This document shows positions 16,101 to 21,791 of a stretch of DNA of 32,658 nt, one piece after another. This DNA comes from Prevotella sp. GTDB taxonomy: Bacteria; Bacteroidota; Bacteroidia; Bacteroidales; Bacteroidaceae. Each line of letters begins with the position of its first letter. The first letter of the stretch is position 1. A program made the translations under genes and the position numbers. Location of the stretch: NCBI GenBank assembly GCA_017467705.1, contig JAFUSC010000097.1, forward strand, positions 1 through 32,658, in the 5' to 3' direction. The notes under the pieces are model-generated. The model searched no databases, had not been told where the DNA came from, and saw only the letters and a program-made list of their open reading frames with translations.

Positions 16101-16178
16101 TGCCAGATTCTCTGGGGCTTGCGCCCATGCCGTGAGTGTTGCCACAAAGGCAAGCGCTGTTAAAAGAATTTTTTTCAT
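13152..16178 (-). CDS. Large secreted multi-module protein, likely beta-glucan binding (F5/8 type C, Ig-like, 'IYS' module)
   Basis: 1008 residues with the signal peptide MKKILLTALAFVATLTAWAQ. In order: a discoidin-like F5/8 type C domain (about 22-155, NLALSGTASASF...WEFEVYN), Ig-like segments (about 165-335), a 'DVLAIYSGTY' beta-sandwich module (about 345-490, ending DVLIDNVYFEN), a Big_2-type Ig domain (VTAPAASVAVGKTLQLTV..., about 495-580), a roughly 100-residue module shared with the 17718-21539 protein (HEILVQPRHY...MPGEVTF), and a C-terminal beta domain with the tail YYDLAGRRVENPTKGIFIHN. No catalytic glycosidase motif is seen. Its own promoter (16257-16287) carries the same upstream box as the operon head. 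It probably anchors or concentrates glucan at the surface. Confidence 0.82.
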   Translation of the reverse strand: MKKILLTALAFVATLTAWAQAPENLALSGTASASFNNTSAGESNDGNTGTRWGSSGGTDTEWYQIAWASSQTFNTVKILCEGAMSVGNAPNLAFDIQVSDDGTNWTTKKHVWGKNGADSYITVVFNEPATAQYVRFQGVKQGTWGYSFWEFEVYNIDYSGKALDNVTLSSYNNVTSTNAGRTIALSLIGKTAEDEEIPTGTITWNNGTPATGTVTNETFNASAVGTTTISATAGGKTSGEITFTVTAPQVLGSVALPYRIWSATQGAGGVVATVLDTEGNPFENDVTLSWEGSAPVGAVISGQNITFGAASGAGTYTLKATSGGTSVTTPVYMVGTNPASPTASSSDVLAIYSGTYSTENYDGWNTGWEWGYGSRDIVVINSDNCVRIHNVGTYGFPYPSDADLTQYTKLHFDVYTVAAVSGKVKIEKTNIDNKAFVTTAGAWTPVDIDLTGLATAGGNNWIDIYFGTDGSDKARDVLIDNVYFENETPVVETTSITVTAPAASVAVGKTLQLTVKNQGENVLDASDITFVSSDPEKATVSTTGVVSGVAEGSVTITATVTGSSPTISNTIDLTVTAAPTGQTYTNGTHEILVQPRHYTGTFDYELIITSEEAMIGFGGAYWKLNGNPGGTLLSAANITHSDENKTMTVRVRSTTAPVMDTPLYINMPGEVTFKESDESNPAFDWVEVANDATYDVMVIGEEAAVTGTISTSNLAAFKTAVGNASFINISRATIADDIDELTTNNVNAIFVYGTSEAAAAATKTTNSVYYADVRFYGAPNGLTFVDSPANVPLLPTKAYSAIGSGKSVVINRTIAANSYVTTFMSSNAGAIAATLDDGLEAFELTKAVAGELTFTKVTGSLAKGKGYVIHNTTSGPLNLKWQSSGDQVYLDVANQADGEVEAVDGVKVLGTMNTITTDGNQWILYGTEIRPASGPKISPYRAYFTGVTAGGGGARALFDDGETTAIGHIDANGNITVEDGAYYDLAGRRVENPTKGIFIHNGKKVVVK

Positions 16179-16256
16179 AAGCTTAATAATGTTTTGTTAT
16201 GTTGATAATAATTGTTTTGGAATTTCCGCAGTTTTTAGCTTGACTTTTTTCGACAG

Positions 16257-16287
16257 CAAAAGTACGGATTATCCGCATACGCACAAA
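16257..16287 (-). promoter_or_regulatory. Promoter of the 16178 gene
   Basis: Minus-strand TTTG (16284-16287), 19-bp spacer and TACTTTTG (16257-16264) fit the Bacteroidetes consensus. The leader to the ATG at 16178 is about 70 nt. Confidence 0.75.
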
Positions 16288-16316
16288 GAAAACGACCTCA
16301 CAAAAAACTCACTTTT
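16288..16316 (-). promoter_or_regulatory. Candidate binding box of the cluster regulator (copy 1)
   Basis: Just upstream of the -33 element is CTCAC-AAAAAA-CTCAC (16297-16312, plus strand), two direct copies 11 bp apart. The same box, at the same distance from -33, precedes the operon head at 27514 (27596-27611). Surrounding bases also match (CAAAGAAAA before, TTTT after). A one-turn direct repeat next to -33 is typical of an activator site; the LuxR-type regulator at 27893-30799 is the natural candidate. Confidence 0.65.
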
Positions 16317-16450
16317 CGGCTTCCAGAGCACTTGAAAAGGGCACTTCCGTCCACAGCCGCAGAAACCTGAAACAGCGACAGACAGGGCGTTTCAAGGCTT
16401 TCACCATACAGCGTTTTCCACTTTTTTACGACCTCACCGCCATATTGAAC

Positions 16451-16513
16451 CACGAATGACGCGAATGACACGAATTTTTTTACTACCACAGATGACGCAG
16501 ATGACACGGATTC
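16451..16513. repeat. 9-bp-period tracts (CACGAATGA and CACAGATGA types)
   Basis: CACGAATGA CGCGAATGA CACGAATTT (16451-16477) and CACAGATGA CGCAGATGA CACGGATTC (16487-16513). The first is the reverse complement of the 1641-1667 word family. Confidence 0.75.
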
Positions 16514-16518
16514 CCGTT

Positions 16519-16569
16519 CATCGGCATTTGAAATGCCGATGCCGTTGGTCGGTGCATCTGCGATGCACC
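16519..16569. repeat. Two adjacent perfect hairpins
   Basis: CATCGGCATTT/AAATGCCGATG (16519-16541, one-base loop) and GGTGCATC-TGC-GATGCACC (16551-16569). Different sequences, same design, as in the palindrome arrays further right. Confidence 0.7.
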
Positions 16570-16577
16570 ATTCAGCA

Positions 16578-16627
16578 TTGTGTGATTTGATTGGATTTGC
16601 AGGATTTCTCGCCGCAAGCGACTTATA
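16578..16627. repeat. Left arm of a 50-bp inverted repeat
   Basis: This is the reverse complement of 17211-17260 with 46 of 50 positions identical; it contains GATTTCTCGCCGCAAGCGAC. Arms are about 580 bp apart and bracket the tandem repeat and both palindrome arrays. Confidence 0.85.
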
Positions 16628-16669
16628 CAGCTCTGCCGCAAAACGGGCTCTGAGGCCACGGACTTCTCT

Positions 16670-16694
16670 ATTACGACCACGAATGACGCGAATT
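16670..16694. repeat. Left arm of a perfect 25-bp inverted repeat
   Basis: The 25 bases beginning ATTACGACCACGAATGACGC recur exactly in reverse complement at 17280-17304. The order of arms (A, B, then A', B') shows a mosaic rather than one simple large palindrome. Confidence 0.85.
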
Positions 16695-16706
16695 CGTCCA
16701 TCCGTT

Positions 16707-16823
16707 CATTCGTCTAAAAGCCGTTCTTTCGTCTAAGATTCGTCATCCGTCCATTCGTCTAAAAGCCGTTCTTTCGTCTAAGATTCGTCATCCGTCCATT
16801 CGTCTAAAAGGCGTTCTTTCGTC
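16707..16823. repeat. 45-bp tandem repeat, 2.6 copies
   Basis: Units start at 16707, 16752 and 16797 (the last partial). Each begins CATTCGTCTAAAAGCCGTTC. Copies 1 and 2 are identical; copy 3 differs at one base in the part present. The shorter word TTCGTCn recurs inside the unit. Confidence 0.88.
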
Positions 16824-16845
16824 CTTTCTGTGAATGGCGGACGTG

Positions 16846-17005
16846 CCGTCACTGCTTGACGGTCGTCCCGTCAGCCCGTGACGGTCGCGTCGTCACCCGT
16901 TGACGGTCTCACCGTCACCCTTTGACGGAAAGTCCGTCAAAGCATGATGACAGCGTTTACTGTCAACCTTACTTGACAGCAAGTACTGTCAAACAACGTT
17001 GACAG
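16846..17005. repeat. Palindrome array 2 (seven units, 22-bp then 26-bp period)
   Basis: Four 17-bp palindromes of CCGTCA-N5-TGACGG type start at exactly 16846, 16868, 16890 and 16912 (22-bp steps). Three 20-bp palindromes follow at 16934, 16960 and 16986 (22 then 26-bp steps), changing to CTGTCA-N8-TGACAG. Centres and linkers vary but pairing is kept, and the change from CC/GG to CT/AG at the stem ends is compensatory. Confidence 0.88.
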
Positions 17006-17069
17006 CGGTATTTTAAAGTGGTCAATACATATATCTGTGAAATCCACGTAATCTGTGGTTTAAATAAAA

Positions 17070-17099
17070 GTCCGTGCCCGTCCGTGATTGTCCGTGGCA
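17070..17099. repeat. 10-bp-period tract GTCCGTG (copy 1)
   Basis: GTCCGTGCCC GTCCGTGATT GTCCGTGGC. A near copy lies at 17311-17337. Both follow an A-rich stretch. Confidence 0.7.
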
Positions 17100-17100
17100 A

Positions 17101-17181
17101 TACTCGCGTTGGGGATCGCCAGTTCTCGCGGTGGGAATCGGCAGTTCTCGCGGGGAGAATCGACGTTTCTCGACGCGAGCG
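17101..17181. repeat. Palindrome array 3 (four units, 22-bp period)
   Basis: Fifteen-base quasi-palindromes start at 17101, 17123, 17145 and 17167: TACTCGCGTTGGGGA, TTCTCGCGGTGGGAA, TTCTCGCGGGGAGAA and TTCTCGACGCGAGCG. CTCG occurs at exact 22-bp steps (17103, 17125, 17147, 17169). The sequence is unrelated to array 2, but the period is the same. Confidence 0.8.
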
Positions 17182-17210
17182 AAGGGTATACGCGCGCACG
17201 TACATTATTA

Positions 17211-17260
17211 TATAAGTCGCCTGCGGCGAGAAATCCCACAAATCTAATCAAATCACACAA
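17211..17260. repeat. Right arm of the 50-bp inverted repeat
   Basis: Reverse complement of 16578-16627 with four mismatches. Confidence 0.85.
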
Positions 17261-17279
17261 TAGAATAAATAATTCGTTT

Positions 17280-17304
17280 AATTCGCGTCATTCGTGGTCG
17301 TAAT
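17280..17304. repeat. Right arm of the 25-bp inverted repeat
   Basis: Exact reverse complement of 16670-16694, containing ATTCGCGTCATTCGTGGTCG, a 9-mer-family tract. Confidence 0.85.
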
Positions 17305-17310
17305 AAAAAA

Positions 17311-17337
17311 GTCCGTGCCCGTCCGTGTCCGTCCGTG
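17311..17337. repeat. 10-bp-period tract GTCCGTG (copy 2)
   Basis: GTCCGTGCCC GTCCGTGTCC GTCCGTG, a close copy of 17070-17099 in the same orientation. Confidence 0.7.
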
Positions 17338-17361
17338 GCTAAATATCTCCGTGGTTACGGA

Positions 17362-17398
17362 ACAGGGCAGCGTCTACGCGAAGTAGATGCTGCCCTGT
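17362..17398 (-). terminator. Strong hairpin after small gene S3
   Basis: ACAGGGCAGC-g-TCTAC-gcgaa-GTAGA-t-GCTGCCCTGT (37 bases). It lies 31 bp past the S3 stop. There is no T run, so it may be a processing or stability hairpin rather than an efficient terminator. Confidence 0.6.
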
Positions 17399-17428
17399 GG
17401 TTAGTGTTCTGTGTCTGATGAGCAAGGC

Positions 17429-17596
17429 TTACCAGTCTTCCTCGTCGTCCAACAGATAGTCGTACTCGCCGCGGGAATCGGCCCAGCCGGAGCTTGTGCT
17501 GCCGCCGGGGTTCCACACCTTTTCACTGGCTGCCAATACCGTGGCAGTCCCTATCTCAATCTCCACCATTACTGGCTGTTGATAATGCTTTTTCAT
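17429..17596 (-). CDS. Small acidic-tailed protein S3
   Basis: 55 residues: MKKHYQQPVMVEIEIGTATV, then LAASEKVWNPGGS and an acidic end DSRGEYDYLLDDEEDW. It lies downstream of the 17718-21539 secreted protein gene in the same direction. It shares with S2 the MKKxYxxPxM start, an LAxS step and the DSRxEYD segment. Function unknown. Confidence 0.7.
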   Translation of the reverse strand: MKKHYQQPVMVEIEIGTATVLAASEKVWNPGGSTSSGWADSRGEYDYLLDDEEDW

Positions 17597-17717
17597 ATCT
17601 ATTGGAGCCTCGCGCCGCCCCCTCCCTGACGGGAGAGGGCAAGTGCAGAGGACTTTTTTAGTTCATTAATTTGTCATTATTATTTAATCACAACCCTGAG
17701 CTGCGCTCGGTTCTTCC

Positions 17718-20700
17718 TCACTTAATCACGACCTTGCGTCCGTTGACGATGTAGATACCCTTAGTAGGATGCTCCACGCGGCGACCGGAGAGGTCATAGA
17801 CACCATCTTCAATATTCAATTGTCCATTTTCAATCTTGAAGATGCCCGTCGTCTGACCGTCGTCGAAGCGAGCAGTAGCGCCAGCCTCAAGACCCGTGAA
17901 GTAAACGCGGAAGGCACCGATCTTAGCACCAGTGGTAAACTCTACCAGATTGCCATTTTGCAGAGCAAACGCTTCTCCAGTAGGCTCAACATAGCGGAAA
18001 GTACCATGCTGCATAACGGTGGACTCACCGATAGCTGCTGCTGCGGGATTAGCCGTCAGGTTCAGGTCACCCGTACCATGAGCGGTGATCTCAACAGCGC
18101 CACCAGTGGTGTTGTGCAGGACAACAGGATCATTGGCACCTACGCCCTTGTTGTCTTGACGGGTGAAGGTAATCTCACCTGATGTAGCAGCCGTAGCCTT
18201 ATAGACGTCAACGCCGTCGGGAATCACAGTAGCAGCCGGTGAGTTGAAGGTCACCCACTCTGCACTGACAGTGCGCGTATAGGTAACACCCTCGTCGTCT
18301 GCCGAACCTGTATCAATCGTGAAGTCGTAAGCAGGCTGCGACTCATTATCGTCAACAATGGTAATAGCGTGACCTGTAGCAGTACGATAGTAAGTATCAA
18401 AGACAACAAGGTTGCCATTGCTTACAGTCACCTTGTCCGTGTTAGGAGTCTTTCCCGTACCACCAACAACCACAACAGCGTTCTTGTTGGTCGGGGTGAT
18501 GGTGATGGCCTCGTTAACCGTTGCACCTGAGAGGTCGATAACGGCAGCAGTGCCGGCATTGGTGACGATGGTTGCAACGTCAGCTGCGTTCACAGGACCC
18601 GTCACAGTAGCCTTGTCGCCAGAGACAACGACAGAGAGTGCAACTTCGCCGATATTGTTCCATACAAATGTGACATCGCTGAAAGCAACTTCACCCGGCA
18701 TCAAGACATACAACGGAGTGTAGAGTGCGGGATCTGTCGTAGAGACGGCCGTAATGGTCATAGTCTTCTTGTCTGCGCTAAGAACAAGGTTTTCACGCAA
18801 ATCAGCATTGCCAGTGCTAAGCGTCCAGTATGAGCCACCAAGACCCTCCATTTCTTCCTCAGAAGTAATGATTACTTCATAAGTATTGGTAGCCAGATAG
18901 TGGTTAGCCTGAACGTAGATGGTGTGGCCATTGGCAGTGTAAGGAGTGCCCTCAAGTGAAACGGGAGCAGACAGGTCATACTCCTTGCCATTCACGAAGT
19001 CGAGATCATCAGTCTGGTTAACACCCTTTACGCTACCTTCCAATGTTCCATCATTGAAGATGATCTTAGCAGGAGCAGCAACAGCCTTAAAGGAAATGGT
19101 GTATACGCCATCTGTCAGCGTCATCTTTGTGCCAGGCCATGTGCCAAGAGTCTCGGCATTGTAGGTGTAGGCATAAACATTCTCCCAACCGATAGAGTTC
19201 TTGAACGTAGCAGTAAAGGTAGAAGGAGCCACGTATGTGCTGGTCGTGTAAGTAGAATTACCACCTTCACCATCACTCCATGATGCAATTGTGAACAGCG
19301 TGTTGTTGGCAACTGCGGTGAAGTCAATGTCAACAGTCTGGTTCCACTTGTTGTCCCAGTTGATTTCCGTACCTGCTTCTCCACGAACGAAAATCAGGCC
19401 AGTATAGTTAGCGGGAATAGCAGCCGTGTAGTAAGGAGTATCTTCCACTGGCGTCATGGCAATCCATTCGTCACCATCGCCATCCCACACATAAGCAGCA
19501 TAAGCCTCCGTTGCATCTGAAGCATCCCACATACTGGGCTCCAGATAAACGGTCTTCTCAGTGGGAGTAGTTGCTTCCTTCCAGAAGTAGATGTTGTCGA
19601 CGTAGATGGTTGCACCGTTACCTCTGTCAAGCTTTAACTGATGGCTCAACGCTGTTGTAAAGTTCATACCTGTGAACTGAGTCAAAGGAATATCAACTGA
19701 CTTCCATTCATTTGTAACAATACCTGTGATTTCCTGAGAGTTCTCTGTACCAGTCGCACCGCCACCGGGCTCAAGAATAGGAGTGATGCCGACTGAAGTC
19801 TCTTCCATGGTCAGCACATCAATATGCAAGTACTCCATGCTCTTCAAATCAATAGAAGGAGTATATTCGAAGCCCAGATAGTTAAAGTTGTCCAACTTCA
19901 GCATTTCATTACCGCCAACATTTACTGTGCTGACTTGCGTTGACTGTCCCCAACCGCCAATGCCATAAGCAGTGGCAGCGGTATAGCTATCACTATAGAT
20001 ACTCATGACATCAGCAGCTGCCTTTGTGGGAACAGGAGCTGCGGTCAAAGCAGCTGTCGTTGCATTGACAGTCTTCGAAGCAGAAGCGTTTTCATTGTCA
20101 TCCTTGGCAATAACAGTAAAGGTATAGGCTGTTGCAGGCTGCAAACCACCTACCACATAAGTAATTTCAGTACCATTATCACCCTTGGTGGTATAAGTCT
20201 TACTGTCTTGATCAGTGATGACGTATGTCACCTGAGCGACCTTGTCGTCAGTTGCTTTCAAGCGCAGGGTTGCACTTCCAATGCCTGTGCTCACGAGTTC
20301 GGCTGTATTCAGCACAGGAGCCTCAGAGTCATCAACAGCAGGCTTTGCAAAATAGAAGTGGTCAAGATAGAACTCTGTTTCACCTACTAATTCAATAAGA
20401 ATATAGTTCGGGTAATTGCTGCTATTGTCAAGCTCAATATAGTTCCACTGACCGGGAACAAGACCCGTCACAGAAACAGCACTTCCGTATGCATTATCGC
20501 CAAAGAGCTTAGCCTCAGTCGCAGTATAAGGATACACTGCCACATGAATCTTATTGTAATCCGAAGTAATGCCTACACCACCAGCAGTGCGGTTGTTAAA
20601 GCCTGTGCCGTTGACATGCACCACCTTGTGACCAGCGGCAATCTCAACTTCCTCTAATGAACTGTAGAGCGGGTTAGGAGCACCGCCGCCGACACCCCAA

Positions 20701-21539
20701 CCGGGGTTATTATCAACAAGGCCCTTTCCATACTTGGCGCTATAGACTGCAATGACATTAGCAGCCAAATCGGTCGGCTCAGTTGGATTAGCGGTAGGAG
20801 CAGAGACATTGATGGCAGAAATAGTCTTGCTGATTGACACGCCACCAAGCGTTGCAGTAATCTTCACGTCACCGACAGCTGTAGCCGTCAGGGTAGTACC
20901 AGAGAGCGTTGCGTTAGTAGCCGTATAAGTAACGCCTGTAAGTGTCAAGCCAAGCTGATCCTTAGGAGTAAACGTCATTTCAGTAGGCTCACCTACCTGA
21001 ACTACAGAGGGAGAAACCTCCAATGAGGTCAAAACAGAAGCCTCTTTTTCCAGAGCAACGAAGGTACGAATCTTCACGCCCCATCCAGCGTTAGTAGGTT
21101 CGGTGGGTACAAAGACGATGTAACGTCCACTGTTCTCCACACTCACAGCTATGTTCTTTTGAGCTTCCTGAGCGTTCGTAAACTCACCGATTTTCGTCTC
21201 ACCGGTCAGCGTGCCGTCAGCAGCGGGTTCGGTGTTAGTTACGTAGATGTTGGCACCACAGTCGGCACCCTCCCATGTTGACTGGATGGCACCGATGCTC
21301 TTAGCTGAGCCCAAGTCAATGTAAAAGCCTTGGATAGGAGTACCCGCAGTACTGGGCTCCGGCAGCAGGAAAACATTTGTGGTGTTGTTGTCAACGGTTA
21401 TCAGCTGTAGGTTTTCCAATGAAATACCTTCATTCAACCCACCCAACGGAACAACCGTCTTACCTGATGTCAGGTTGGTTTGTGCCATCGCCGTCAGCGA
21501 GGCAACAAACACAAGCGTTAATAATAAAAGTTTTCTCAT
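17718..21539 (-). CDS. Very large secreted multi-module protein, likely glucan binding
   Basis: 1273 residues with signal peptide MRKLLLLTLVFVASLTAMAQ. In order: a discoidin-like beta domain (about 21-165), an Ig-like Big_2-type domain (about 170-245), an 'NVIAVYSAKYG' module (about 260-400, ending YLDHFYFAKP), a fibronectin-III-like domain (about 405-500), a second 'DVMSIYSDSYT' module (about 505-660, ending IYVDNIYFWKE), two CBM26-like segments (VYLEPSMWDA... and VYAYTYNAETLGTWPGTKMT...IIFNDG, about 665-880), a module shared with the 16178 protein (HTIYVQANHY...MPGEVAF), and a C-terminal beta region ending YDLSGRRVEHPTKGIYIVN. No glycosidase motif was found. It follows GH128 after 252 bp that hold two hairpins. 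Most likely a surface or secreted binding protein helping the glucanases. Confidence 0.82.
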   Translation of the reverse strand: MRKLLLLTLVFVASLTAMAQTNLTSGKTVVPLGGLNEGISLENLQLITVDNNTTNVFLLPEPSTAGTPIQGFYIDLGSAKSIGAIQSTWEGADCGANIYVTNTEPAADGTLTGETKIGEFTNAQEAQKNIAVSVENSGRYIVFVPTEPTNAGWGVKIRTFVALEKEASVLTSLEVSPSVVQVGEPTEMTFTPKDQLGLTLTGVTYTATNATLSGTTLTATAVGDVKITATLGGVSISKTISAINVSAPTANPTEPTDLAANVIAVYSAKYGKGLVDNNPGWGVGGGAPNPLYSSLEEVEIAAGHKVVHVNGTGFNNRTAGGVGITSDYNKIHVAVYPYTATEAKLFGDNAYGSAVSVTGLVPGQWNYIELDNSSNYPNYILIELVGETEFYLDHFYFAKPAVDDSEAPVLNTAELVSTGIGSATLRLKATDDKVAQVTYVITDQDSKTYTTKGDNGTEITYVVGGLQPATAYTFTVIAKDDNENASASKTVNATTAALTAAPVPTKAAADVMSIYSDSYTAATAYGIGGWGQSTQVSTVNVGGNEMLKLDNFNYLGFEYTPSIDLKSMEYLHIDVLTMEETSVGITPILEPGGGATGTENSQEITGIVTNEWKSVDIPLTQFTGMNFTTALSHQLKLDRGNGATIYVDNIYFWKEATTPTEKTVYLEPSMWDASDATEAYAAYVWDGDGDEWIAMTPVEDTPYYTAAIPANYTGLIFVRGEAGTEINWDNKWNQTVDIDFTAVANNTLFTIASWSDGEGGNSTYTTSTYVAPSTFTATFKNSIGWENVYAYTYNAETLGTWPGTKMTLTDGVYTISFKAVAAPAKIIFNDGTLEGSVKGVNQTDDLDFVNGKEYDLSAPVSLEGTPYTANGHTIYVQANHYLATNTYEVIITSEEEMEGLGGSYWTLSTGNADLRENLVLSADKKTMTITAVSTTDPALYTPLYVLMPGEVAFSDVTFVWNNIGEVALSVVVSGDKATVTGPVNAADVATIVTNAGTAAVIDLSGATVNEAITITPTNKNAVVVVGGTGKTPNTDKVTVSNGNLVVFDTYYRTATGHAITIVDDNESQPAYDFTIDTGSADDEGVTYTRTVSAEWVTFNSPAATVIPDGVDVYKATAATSGEITFTRQDNKGVGANDPVVLHNTTGGAVEITAHGTGDLNLTANPAAAAIGESTVMQHGTFRYVEPTGEAFALQNGNLVEFTTGAKIGAFRVYFTGLEAGATARFDDGQTTGIFKIENGQLNIEDGVYDLSGRRVEHPTKGIYIVNGRKVVIK

Positions 21540-21597
21540 AATTGAATTGTTTTAAATGTTGATAATATGAATAATTTTGCTATTCGTTCTGCTGAAA

Positions 21598-21625
21598 GCC
21601 CTGCCAGCCGTGCTGTCGGCAGGGC
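21598..21625 (-). terminator. GC-rich hairpin upstream of the 21539 gene
   Basis: GCCCTGCC (21598-21605) pairs with GGCAGGGC (21618-21625). On the minus strand TTTC follows. It lies about 165 bp after the GH128 stop and 60 bp before the next start, so it may terminate most read-through or sit in the next gene's leader. Confidence 0.5.
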
Positions 21626-21753
21626 GAAAATGGCCAAAGGGTATTCACTGAGTAATGAATTATTTAACTATCATGTAAGCATCACGCCCACTTTTCTCCT
21701 GAATATTTTTGACCATTAGCTTTTCTCAGCTTTGTATTATTGTTCTCCCCAGT

Positions 21754-21788
21754 CCCCCTCTCCTTTCGGGGAGGGGTTAGGGGTGAGG
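21754..21788. repeat. Heptamer tract GGGGAGG with hairpin
   Basis: GGGGAGG GGTTAGG GGTGAGG (21768-21788) preceded by CCCCCTCTCC (21754-21763), which pairs with GGGGAGGGG. It abuts the GH128 stop. Same 7-bp period as the in-gene tracts. Confidence 0.75.
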
Positions 21789-21791
21789 CTG

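Larger units (their letters stand above)
16317..17428. other. Gene-free repeat island
   Basis: About 1.1 kb with no supportable gene. From left to right: unassigned sequence to about 16450; 9-mer tracts (16451-16513); two hairpins (16519-16569); the arm of a 50-bp inverted repeat (16578-16627); a 25-bp inverted-repeat arm (16670-16694); a 45-bp tandem repeat (16707-16823); a palindrome array (16846-17005); GTCCGTG-type repeats (17070-17099); a second palindrome array (17101-17181); the opposite arms of both inverted repeats (17211-17260, 17280-17304); a second GTCCGTG tract (17311-17337); and a terminal hairpin (17362-17398). All short ORFs across it are shadows of repeats. Confidence 0.75.

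Noticed and set aside
16846-17005. Plasmid-type iteron origin because of the 22-bp step
   Set aside because: No Rep gene or AT-rich unwinding region nearby, and the units vary much more than iterons do.
16846-17181. CRISPR array
   Set aside because: Units are palindromes with 5-7 base linkers, not 23-47 bp repeats with longer unique spacers, and there are no cas genes.
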